From contig NZ_FTOQ01000003.1 in the NCBI RefSeq assembly GCF_900156805.1, positions 301,956-365,955 on the forward strand: a stretch of 64,000 bases of DNA, given 5' to 3'. The translations under genes were made by a program, and so were the position numbers. How positions within the stretch are numbered: the first letter of the stretch is position 1; every line of letters starts with the position of its first letter. Below are positions 8,584 through 15,580 of this stretch, in pieces. Origin of the DNA: Roseivivax lentus. Its GTDB lineage: Bacteria; Pseudomonadota; Alphaproteobacteria; Rhodobacterales; Rhodobacteraceae. A model generated the notes under the pieces. The model saw only the letters and a list, made by a program, of their open reading frames with translations, ran no database searches and was not told where the DNA came from.

Positions 8584-8656
8584 CAGTCTGACAGGGAGGA
8601 AGTCAATCCGCACCCAGAGAGGACCAAAGGGCCGGACAAAATTCACACTGACAGCA
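8557..8656 (-). ncRNA. Candidate small RNA B (about 100 nt) with pyrimidine-rich anti-Shine-Dalgarno-like motif
   Basis: A very good minus-strand terminator (8557-8583) has no protein gene upstream of it on that strand: 8584-8710 lies between the terminator and the divergent ATPase gene. A weak promoter-like pair (TTTGTG at 8690-8685, TACTTA at 8668-8663, spacer 16) would start a transcript near 8656. The predicted RNA contains CCTCTCTGGG and CTTCCTCCCTG. The second is complementary to Shine-Dalgarno sequences, a property of several alphaproteobacterial regulatory RNAs. The 5' end is uncertain. Confidence 0.4.
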
Positions 8657-8710
8657 AATGGTTAAGTAAGTATGTTGCCCATCGCACAAACTAGGAACGG
8701 GGCAGGGCGG

Positions 8711-10261
8711 ATGGAAAACGGCATCTTCGTGGGCGGCGGCGGCGAAGGCTACGGCGACAGGCAATGGCTCGATCTGGCCTATGCCAACCGGCACGGGCTG
8801 ATCGCGGGGGCGACGGGAACGGGCAAGACCGTGACCCTGCAGATCCTCGCCGAGGGCTTTTCCAATGCGGGTGTCCCGGTGTTTCTCTCGGATGTGAAAG
8901 GGGACCTTTCGGGGCTCGCCGCCGCGGGCAGCGCCGAGTTCAAACTTCACGGACCGTTCACCGAACGCGCCGCGACCATCGGCTTTTCGGATTACATCTA
9001 CGAGGCCTTCCCGACCACCTTCTGGGATCTCTTCGGCGAACAGGGCCACCCGATCCGCACCACCGTGGCCGAGATGGGCCCGCTGCTGATCTCGCGGCTG
9101 CTGGAGCTAAGCGAGGCGCAGGAGGGCATCCTCAACATCGCCTTCCGCGTCGCCGACGAGGAGGGGCTGCCGCTTCTGGATCTGAAGGACCTGCAGGCGC
9201 TGCTCGTCTGGGTCGGCGAGAACCGCGAAACGCTGTCGCTGCGCTACGGCAACATCGCCGTGCAATCGGTGGGCGCGATCCAGCGGCGTCTACTGGTGCT
9301 CGAGAACCAGGGCGGGGCGAAGCTCTTCGGCGAGCCGGCGCTGGAGCTTGCGGACATCATGCGCCTGCGCGAGGGCGGGCGCGGGCAGATCAACATCCTT
9401 GCCGCCGACACGCTGATGGGCTCGCCCCGGCTTTACGCGACCTTCCTGCTGTGGCTCCTGTCGGAGCTTTTCGAGGAACTGCCCGAGGTCGGCAATCCCG
9501 ACAAGCCGAAGTTGGTCTTCTTCTTCGACGAGGCGCATCTTCTCTTCGACGACGCGCCGAAGGCGCTGGTGGACAAGGTCGAACAGGTGGCGCGGCTCAT
9601 TCGCTCCAAGGGGGTGGGGGTCTATTTCATCACCCAGAACCCCGACGACGTGCCCGAGGATATCCTGGGCCAGCTCGGCAACCGGGTGCAGCACGCGCTT
9701 AGGGCCTTCACCGCCCGCGACCGAAAGGCGCTGCGGCTGGCCGCCGAGACCTATCGCGAAAATCCCCGCTTCGATATCGAGGAGGCGATCAAGCAGGTCG
9801 GCACCGGCGAGGCGGTGACCTCGATGCTGCAAAAGAAGGGTGTGCCGGGCATGGCCGAACGCACGCTCATCCGCCCGCCCTCGTCGCAGCTGGGCCCGCT
9901 CGATCCGGCCGCGCGCCGGGCGATCATCGATGCCAGCGATCTCGATCTGAAATACCGCAAGACCGTGGATCGCAGCTCGGCCTACGAGATGCTGCAAAGC
10001 CGCGCCGAGGAGGCTGCGAAAGCGGCCGAGGAGGTGGAACGCCGCGAGGAGGAGGCCGAGATGGCCGAGCGCGAATACCGTGCCGGGCGGCGCTATTCCG
10101 GCGCCCGCGTCGAACGCTCCACCTCGAAGCCCACCCGACGGTCCGCGCGCGACACCTCCATCGGCGGGGCGCTCGCCTCGGCGGTGGTGAAGGAGCTGAA
10201 GGGCACGACCGGGCGTCGCATCGTGCGCGGCATCCTCGGCGGGCTCTTCAAGGGGCGTTGA
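8711..10261 (+). CDS. HerA/FtsK-like ATPase, DUF853 (YjgR-type)
   Basis: A hexameric-type P-loop ATPase related to HerA helicases; the cellular role of this bacterial branch is not established. From ATG 8711 the protein has 516 residues. Walker A is GATGTGKT (residues 33-40), Walker B is FFFDEAHLLF (about residues 270-279), and the arginine-rich C-terminal half includes YFITQNPDDVPEDILGQLGN, typical of DUF853. The last 80 residues are charged and helical (EEAAKAAEEVERREEE), probably a coiled coil. An upstream ATG at 8672 is in frame, but MENGIFVGGGG at 8711 fits the family start better. The VOC gene starts three bases after the stop. Confidence 0.86.
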   Translation: MENGIFVGGGGEGYGDRQWLDLAYANRHGLIAGATGTGKTVTLQILAEGFSNAGVPVFLSDVKGDLSGLAAAGSAEFKLHGPFTERAATIGFSDYIYEAFPTTFWDLFGEQGHPIRTTVAEMGPLLISRLLELSEAQEGILNIAFRVADEEGLPLLDLKDLQALLVWVGENRETLSLRYGNIAVQSVGAIQRRLLVLENQGGAKLFGEPALELADIMRLREGGRGQINILAADTLMGSPRLYATFLLWLLSELFEELPEVGNPDKPKLVFFFDEAHLLFDDAPKALVDKVEQVARLIRSKGVGVYFITQNPDDVPEDILGQLGNRVQHALRAFTARDRKALRLAAETYRENPRFDIEEAIKQVGTGEAVTSMLQKKGVPGMAERTLIRPPSSQLGPLDPAARRAIIDASDLDLKYRKTVDRSSAYEMLQSRAEEAAKAAEEVERREEEAEMAEREYRAGRRYSGARVERSTSKPTRRSARDTSIGGALASAVVKELKGTTGRRIVRGILGGLFKGR

Positions 10262-10263
10262 GC

Positions 10264-10878
10264 ATGCGTCTGACGCTCGATCACGTGGCCGTTCTGGGCG
10301 AGACGCTGGCGGCGGCCGTCGCGCATTGCGAGACGGCGCTGCCGGTCCCTTTGGGTCCGGGCGGGCAGCATGCGCGCTACGGCACCCATAACCGGCTCTT
10401 GGGTCTCGAGGCCGGGCTCTATCTCGAAGCGATCGCCATCGACCCCGAGGCTCCGGCACCGGAGGGCCCCCGCTGGTTCGGGCTCGACGACTTCTCCGGC
10501 CCGCCGCGTCTGGCGCGCTGGATCCTGCGCACCGACGACATGGACGCCGCGCTGGCCGCCTTGCCAGAAGCCGGGGCGGCGGTGCCGCTGGCGCGCGGCG
10601 ATCTGCGCTGGCGCATGGCGGTGCCGCCCTCGGGACACATGGCCTATGACGGGATGTTCCCGGCGCTCATCGAATGGCAAAGCCCGACGCCCGCGGGCGA
10701 TCTCTTGTCGCCTTCGGGGCTCACTCTGACCGACCTCGTCATCCGCCACCCCGAGGCGCGCGCGCTCGCGAACAGGCTGGCCCCGCATCTCGACGCGCCG
10801 CTGCTGCGCTTCGAGACCGGCGCGCCGGGCATGGAGGCCCATCTGCGCGGTCCGGACGGCCCCGCATGCCTGACGTGA
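10264..10878 (+). CDS. VOC (glyoxalase-like) family protein
   Basis: The 204-residue protein starts LTLDHVAVLGETL, the first beta-alpha-beta unit of a vicinal oxygen chelate fold, with the metal-ligand His in LDHV. HARYGTHNRLLGLEAGLYLEAIAID follows as the second strand set, and further on GDLRWRMAVPP and FPALIEWQ. This matches the Glyoxalase_3-like branch, where the substrate is unknown. It is directly downstream of the HerA-like gene and its last 13 bases overlap the GNAT gene, so the three may be co-transcribed. The ATG at 10264 is chosen over a TTG at 10258 that overlaps the previous stop. Confidence 0.75.
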   Translation: MRLTLDHVAVLGETLAAAVAHCETALPVPLGPGGQHARYGTHNRLLGLEAGLYLEAIAIDPEAPAPEGPRWFGLDDFSGPPRLARWILRTDDMDAALAALPEAGAAVPLARGDLRWRMAVPPSGHMAYDGMFPALIEWQSPTPAGDLLSPSGLTLTDLVIRHPEARALANRLAPHLDAPLLRFETGAPGMEAHLRGPDGPACLT

Positions 10879-11375
10879 CCCTGCGCCCCGCGCGCGGCGG
10901 TGATGCGCCGGCCATCGCCGCGATCTGGGCGCATTGGGCCGCGACAAGCACCGCCACCTTCACCACCGACCCGCCGGGCGTTCGCGCCGTCGCCACGCTG
11001 ATCGCCGAACGCCCGGTCTTCCTCGTTGCCGAGGCGGGCGCCGAAGGGGCGGACGGGATTTGCGGCTATGCCACCTACGCGCCGTTCCGCGCGGGCCCGG
11101 GCTATGCCCGGACGATGGAGCACAGCATTCATCTCGCGCCGGAGCGGCGCGGGCAGGGTATCGGCGCTGCGCTTCTGACGGGCATCGAGGATCACGCGAT
11201 CCGGGCCGGGCAGCGCTCGCTCATCGGCGGGCTCAGTGCCGAGAACGCCGCCGCGCATGCCTTCCACCTGCGCCACGGGTTCCTTGAGGCCGGACGCCTC
11301 CGCGACGCGGGTCACAAGTTCGACCGCTGGATCGATCTCATCCTGATGCAAAAAATGCTGCCGCGCGCGGCCTGA
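10866..11375 (+). CDS. GNAT family N-acetyltransferase (phosphinothricin acetyltransferase-like)
   Basis: A 169-residue acetyl-CoA-dependent N-acetyltransferase. The start VTLRPARGGDAPAIAAIWAH and the central block MEHSIHLAPERRGQGIGAAL are typical. RRGQGIG is the acetyl-CoA pyrophosphate-binding motif A. The ending SLIGGLSAENAAAHAFHLRHG fits the phosphinothricin acetyltransferase (Pat/Bar) subgroup. The true substrate cannot be told from sequence; detoxification of an amino acid analogue such as methionine sulfoximine is a common role in this subgroup. It overlaps the VOC gene by 13 bases. Confidence 0.82.
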   Translation: MPDVTLRPARGGDAPAIAAIWAHWAATSTATFTTDPPGVRAVATLIAERPVFLVAEAGAEGADGICGYATYAPFRAGPGYARTMEHSIHLAPERRGQGIGAALLTGIEDHAIRAGQRSLIGGLSAENAAAHAFHLRHGFLEAGRLRDAGHKFDRWIDLILMQKMLPRAA

Positions 11376-11406
11376 CTTATCCCGTCAAAGGCCCTAGTCT
11401 CACCCC

Positions 11407-12090
11407 ATGTCGATCTGGACCCGCATTTCCGACGCGCTCGCGGCGCTCACCTCCGGCGAAAGCCTCGCCACGGTGTTCGAGACGTTGCGCGCGCCGCCCG
11501 AACGCTCGGTCGCCTTCACCATCGCGGTGATCGCGCTCGCGGCGAAGATGGCCAAGGCCGACGGGCAGGTCAGCCGGTCCGAGGTGGCCGCCTTCCGCGA
11601 GGTGTTCCACATCGCCCCCGAGGACGAGCCGGGGGCCGCCCGGGTCTTCAACCTCGCGCGGCAGGACGTGGCGGGGTTCGAGGAATACGCCCAGCGCATC
11701 GCCTCCATGTTCCGGGGCGACAAGACGGTGCTTTGCGACCTGATGGAGGGGCTGTTTCACATCGCGCTGGCCGACGGCACCTATCATCCCAAGGAGGATG
11801 CGTTCCTCGAACGGGTGGCCGACATCTTCGGGCTGTCCGGCACGCGCTTTCGCACCCTGCGCACGCGCTACGCGCCAGACGAGGCGCCCGACCCCTACGC
11901 CATTCTCGGCGTCGATCCCGACACGCCGCTGCCCGAGATCCGCCGCGCCTGGCGCGGGCTCGTGCGCGACAGCCATCCCGACCGGATGATCGCCCGGGGC
12001 CTGCCCGCCGAGGCGGTGAAGATGTCCGAAAAACGGCTCATCGCCATCAACCGCGCCTGGGAAGAAATCTCGGCCCAGCGCGGCGACTGA
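11407..12090 (+). CDS. TerB-DnaJ (DjlA-like) co-chaperone
   Basis: A 227-residue protein with two parts. Residues about 30-135 form a TerB-like helical domain (FTIAVIALAAKMAKADGQVSRSE and LFHIALADGTYHPKEDAFLERVADIFGLS). Residues about 160-227 form a J-domain (DPYAILGVDPDTPLPEIRRA) with the essential HPD motif in DSHPDRM. This is the layout of DjlA, but without the N-terminal membrane anchor of the enteric protein, so it is probably a soluble partner of DnaK. The EEP-family gene follows after 19 bases. Confidence 0.85.
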   Translation: MSIWTRISDALAALTSGESLATVFETLRAPPERSVAFTIAVIALAAKMAKADGQVSRSEVAAFREVFHIAPEDEPGAARVFNLARQDVAGFEEYAQRIASMFRGDKTVLCDLMEGLFHIALADGTYHPKEDAFLERVADIFGLSGTRFRTLRTRYAPDEAPDPYAILGVDPDTPLPEIRRAWRGLVRDSHPDRMIARGLPAEAVKMSEKRLIAINRAWEEISAQRGD

Positions 12091-12109
12091 CCGGGGATCG
12101 GATCACGGG

Positions 12110-13192
12110 ATGCGCATCGCCACCTACAACATCGAATGGTTCGACGCGCTTTTCGACGATGACGGCCGGCTTCTGGACAATGGCGGCTGGTCGGGCCGGC
12201 GCGACGTGACCCGGGCCGAGCAGATCGCAGCCCTGGGCCATGTCTTCCGCACCATGGATGCCGATGCGGTGATGGTGATCGAGGCGCCCGACACCAATCG
12301 CCGCCGCAACACCATCGCCGCGCTGCAGACCTTCGCCGAGGCGTTCGATCTGCGCACGAGCCACGCGCGGATGGGTTTTCCGAACGCCACCCAGCAGGAA
12401 ATCGCGCTGCTCTTCGATCCCGCCATGATCGCCGCCCGCCACGCGCCTGCCGAGGCCGAGGATGCCCCGCGCTTCGATCTGAGCTTCGGCATCGACCTCG
12501 ATATCGACGCGACCCGCGACGAGGTGGAGTTTTCCAAGCCGCCCTTCGAGGTCGCGCTGCGCTGGCGCAACCGGGTGGATCTGCGGCTCATCGGGGCGCA
12601 TCTCAAATCGAAGGCACCGCACGGGGCGCGGTCGCGCGACGAGATGATGCGCTTTTCCATCGCCAACCGCCGCAAGCAGCTGGCCCAGGCGATCTGGCTG
12701 CGCCGCCGCATCGAAGGGCACCTGGCGCAGGGCGATCCGGTGATCGTGCTGGGCGATCTCAATGACGGCCCCGGGCTCGACGAGTTCGAGGCGCTGTTCG
12801 GGCGCTCCTCGCTCGAGATCGTCATGGGCCACGGGGCCGAGGCGCTTTTCGACCCGCATGCCCACCAGGCCCTGTCGCAGCGCGTCGGGGCCCAGCCCGC
12901 CACCGCGCGGTTCATGATCGCGCCCGACAACCGCTACCTGCAGGCGCTGCTGGACTACATTCTCATCTCCCCCGACCTGCGCGACCGGGCGCGGGGCTGG
13001 CGCATCTGGCATCCCTTCGACGACCCCGTCTGCTGGCGCGACCCGGTGCTGCGCGAGGCGCTGCTGATGGCGTCGGATCATTTCCCGGTGACGCTCGACC
13101 TCGATCTGGACGGTGATGCGGGCTGTGATCCGCAAGACGATCCGCCCGACGTTACGCCACGCGATCCGGATGGCGGGGACGCGCTTGCGTGA
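12110..13192 (+). CDS. Endonuclease/exonuclease/phosphatase-fold protein
   Basis: A 360-residue member of the EEP superfamily of metal-dependent phosphoesterases. It starts RIATYNIEWFDALFDDDG, with the Asn and Glu metal-binding region. The characteristic VIVLGDLNDGPG (about residue 210) and the C-terminal SDHFPVTLDLD are both seen, as is LLDYILISPDL. I see no signal peptide, so it is probably cytoplasmic. Substrate (nucleic acid, nucleotide or lipid headgroup) cannot be told. The C-terminal 25 residues are acidic and disordered-looking. Confidence 0.82.
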   Translation: MRIATYNIEWFDALFDDDGRLLDNGGWSGRRDVTRAEQIAALGHVFRTMDADAVMVIEAPDTNRRRNTIAALQTFAEAFDLRTSHARMGFPNATQQEIALLFDPAMIAARHAPAEAEDAPRFDLSFGIDLDIDATRDEVEFSKPPFEVALRWRNRVDLRLIGAHLKSKAPHGARSRDEMMRFSIANRRKQLAQAIWLRRRIEGHLAQGDPVIVLGDLNDGPGLDEFEALFGRSSLEIVMGHGAEALFDPHAHQALSQRVGAQPATARFMIAPDNRYLQALLDYILISPDLRDRARGWRIWHPFDDPVCWRDPVLREALLMASDHFPVTLDLDLDGDAGCDPQDDPPDVTPRDPDGGDALA

Positions 13193-13193
13193 C

Positions 13194-13222
13194 TTGGGAA
13201 TTCCCGGGTCCGCGATTATATA
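13194..13222 (+). promoter_or_regulatory. Predicted promoter giving a leaderless transcript
   Basis: TTGGGA (13194-13199), a 17-base spacer and TATATA (13217-13222). The expected start falls at about 13229, the A of the next gene's ATG, and no Shine-Dalgarno sequence precedes it. Confidence 0.4.
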
Positions 13223-13228
13223 TGGATC

Positions 13229-13606
13229 ATGAGACAGATCGCACCTATACCCGTGCTGGCCGTGGCCCTGTGCCTCGCCCTGACCCCCGCCGCCGCGCAG
13301 GAGGCCGAGGAAGAGCGCGGCCTCTCGCTGATGGAGCGGGGCCTGTCGCTGTTCTTCGACGGGCTGCGTCAGGAGGCCGAACCGGCCCTGACCGAATTGC
13401 AGCGCCTGATGGAGGAATTCGAACCCGCCATGCGCGCCTTCGCCGACGAGATGGGGCCCGCGCTGCGCGAGCTGATGGCCGAGGTCGAGGATTGGTCGTC
13501 CTACCATCCCCCCGAGATGCTGGATAACGGCGACATCATCATCCGCAAGAAGACGCCCGAGGAGATGGAGCCGCAATTCGAGGACGGTGGCGGCGTCGAG
13601 CTTTAG
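13229..13606 (+). CDS. Secreted acidic helical protein, 125 aa, unknown function
   Basis: I recognise it only as a type of small secreted protein I have seen in Rhodobacterales. A signal peptide (PIPVLAVALCLALTPAAAQ) is followed by a charged amphipathic helical region (ERGLSLMERGLSLFFDGL and onward). The C-terminal part (PPEMLDNGDIIIRKKTPEE) looks like a short beta segment. No enzyme motif is visible. It is a single gene between the EEP-fold gene and the convergent ppx gene. The start lacks a ribosome-binding site and may be leaderless. A GGATCGAACC stretch at 13625 is not part of a tRNA. Confidence 0.7.
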   Translation: MRQIAPIPVLAVALCLALTPAAAQEAEEERGLSLMERGLSLFFDGLRQEAEPALTELQRLMEEFEPAMRAFADEMGPALRELMAEVEDWSSYHPPEMLDNGDIIIRKKTPEEMEPQFEDGGGVEL

Positions 13607-13702
13607 CGCAGCGCGCAGCCCCGCGGATCGAACCTGCCCGGCACGGGCGCATGCCAGCCCCATCGGGTCGGGCGTGACCCCGGTCTGCGCCCCGCGCCGT
13701 GC

Positions 13703-15253
13703 CTAGTCCGCCGACGTGACGACCTTCACCTCGGCTTCCGCCCCCAAGGATTTCACGAGGCTCTGGAACCGCGCTTCGGCCACCTCGCCGTAAAGCGGCG
13801 CGGCCTCCTCGGACAGGCGCAGCGTCAATTGCCGCTTGCGCGGGCGCCACTCGAACCAGGCGCCGCGGGTCTTCTCCGACATCCACAGCATCGCGCCGAA
13901 GCGCAGCGCCTTGCCCAGCACCTCGGCATCCTGGATCTCGGCATCCGACAGGATCGAGGCCATCGCCTCGAACCGCGTACCCTCGCGCTTGTTGCGGTAG
14001 CGGTGCAGCAGCGCCAGCCCCAGGAAGACCCGTTCCTCGTGTTTCAGCCCGCCGAGATTGGCGCGCGTGGCATTGTCGAAGACGGTCTCGGCGCGGTAAT
14101 CCGGGTGGGCGCGCCAGCTCACGTCATGCAGCAGGCAGGCGGCCTTGACGAGGCGCAGCTTGGCGGGCCGCGCGCCGGCGAACAGCGGCTCCACGAACTG
14201 GAACAGGCGCTTGCCGTAGCCCGGCAGCCGCGCATCCTTGGCCTCCGCATGGCGGCAGGCCTCGATCAGCGGATCGCGGTCGCGCAGCTTCTGCGGCATC
14301 TGCTCGAACAGCATGCCCTCGCGGATGCCGTAGGAGGAGATGGCGATATCCTTGGGCCGGAAGGTCTGCACGAGCCGGCGCAGGACCTCGGCCGCATAGG
14401 GCACCAGCGACATGCGTGCATCCGAGATGCCGACCCGCTGGCGCAATTCCTCCAGATCGTGCTGGGCGATGAATTTCGCGGTGTCGCGCACGGCACTCGC
14501 ATCCATGCGGTACTCATGCAGAACGTGCAGCGGGTAGTTGCGCCGCTCCATGTCGATCCGCGCGATCGCGCGCCATGAGCCGCCCACGAGGAACAGCCGG
14601 TCGCGTTGGCTGCCCATGACTGCCTCGAGCTTTTTCATCGTTTCCTTGATGACCGCCTCGCGGCCCTTCTTGCCGCCCTTGATGTCGATCAGCTTCAGCG
14701 GCCCGAGGTCCGAGGTGACCCGGCGCCCGACCTGTCCGCCCGAGATCTCCGCAAGCTCCATCGACGAGCCGCCGATATCGCAGACGAGCCCGTAGGAGCC
14801 CGGCCAGCCCAGCAGCACGCCCTGCGCCGAAAGACGCGCCTCCTCCTCGCCGTCGATCACGTAGATGTCGAGGCCGGTCTCGCGCTTCACCTCGGCGCAG
14901 AAATCCGCGCCATCCTCTGCCGAACGCACGGCGGCGGTGGCCACGGCCGAGAGCTCGGTGCCCATGCCGCGGGCGAGTAGCTGGAAGCGGTGGATCGCCT
15001 TCAGCGCCCGCGCCCGGCCTTCTGGATTGAGCTTGCCGGTCTCGCCCAGCCCCTTGCCGAGGGCGCACATGATCTTTTCGTTGTAGAAATAGGCGGGCGA
15101 ACGCGCCGCGCCGTCGAAGACCACCAGCCGGACCGAGTTCGAGCCGATATCCACGACGCCCACGCGGCTCAGCGCGCGGATATCGGGATCGGCAAAGAGC
15201 GGTCGGCCGAACGGCTCCCAGTCGGGATTGGTGGGTTCGGTCGTTCCATCCAT
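13703..15253 (-). CDS. ppx: Exopolyphosphatase / pppGpp phosphatase (Ppx/GppA family)
   Basis: Removes terminal phosphate from polyphosphate and, in some members, from pppGpp. From the ATG at 15253 the protein has 516 residues. The actin-like ATPase fold shows VGVVDIGSNSVRLVVFDG (phosphate 1 motif, from about residue 30) and LVCDIGGSSMELAEI (phosphate 2 motif). The C-terminal half carries an HD-like helical region (CLLHDVSWRAHPDYR). Upstream in-frame starts exist to 15514 but that N-terminal sequence looks like non-coding shadow. It follows ppk1 on the same strand, so making and degrading polyphosphate are encoded side by side. Confidence 0.9.
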   Translation of the reverse strand: MDGTTEPTNPDWEPFGRPLFADPDIRALSRVGVVDIGSNSVRLVVFDGAARSPAYFYNEKIMCALGKGLGETGKLNPEGRARALKAIHRFQLLARGMGTELSAVATAAVRSAEDGADFCAEVKRETGLDIYVIDGEEEARLSAQGVLLGWPGSYGLVCDIGGSSMELAEISGGQVGRRVTSDLGPLKLIDIKGGKKGREAVIKETMKKLEAVMGSQRDRLFLVGGSWRAIARIDMERRNYPLHVLHEYRMDASAVRDTAKFIAQHDLEELRQRVGISDARMSLVPYAAEVLRRLVQTFRPKDIAISSYGIREGMLFEQMPQKLRDRDPLIEACRHAEAKDARLPGYGKRLFQFVEPLFAGARPAKLRLVKAACLLHDVSWRAHPDYRAETVFDNATRANLGGLKHEERVFLGLALLHRYRNKREGTRFEAMASILSDAEIQDAEVLGKALRFGAMLWMSEKTRGAWFEWRPRKRQLTLRLSEEAAPLYGEVAEARFQSLVKSLGAEAEVKVVTSAD

Positions 15254-15580
15254 GGTGGCGCCTGGCTTGTCGTTCGCGTCGCGGGGACAGTGCGGCACGG
15301 GGGTGCGGAGGTCAACCGGACGGGAGGACGCGGGGGGCGCCGAGACGGGGAGGCATGGCGTGCCCGGTCTTGCCGCGTTCAGGCCGGATGCAGGGGGCAT
15401 CTGATCGGCCGGGTTGCAGCCGCAAAGAAACTGCGCAGGCGCCCACAGGGCGCCCTCGTGAAGCCGGACCAGCACGGCGGCAATTGCATTGGCGATCCCA
15501 CCCCGAGCGGGCAATGACGATCCCTGCCGGGGCAGCCGCAGCCATCCGTCTCGGAGAAGCCGGAGCGAACCCCGGTCGCG
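15254..15580 (-). other. Intergenic region between ppk1 and ppx
   Basis: No gene is seen. At 15438-15454 GGCGCCC and GGGCGCC pair around ACA; on the minus strand this is followed by a mixed T-containing tract, so it may be a weak terminator or attenuator behind ppk1. A weak promoter-like pair for ppx (TTGACC at 15315-15310, CACTGT at 15292-15287, 17-base spacer) is possible. Confidence 0.35.

Noticed and set aside
13625..13634. GGATCGAACC, resembling a reversed tRNA T-loop
   Set aside because: One base short of the T-loop consensus, with no acceptor stem, D-arm or anticodon arm nearby.
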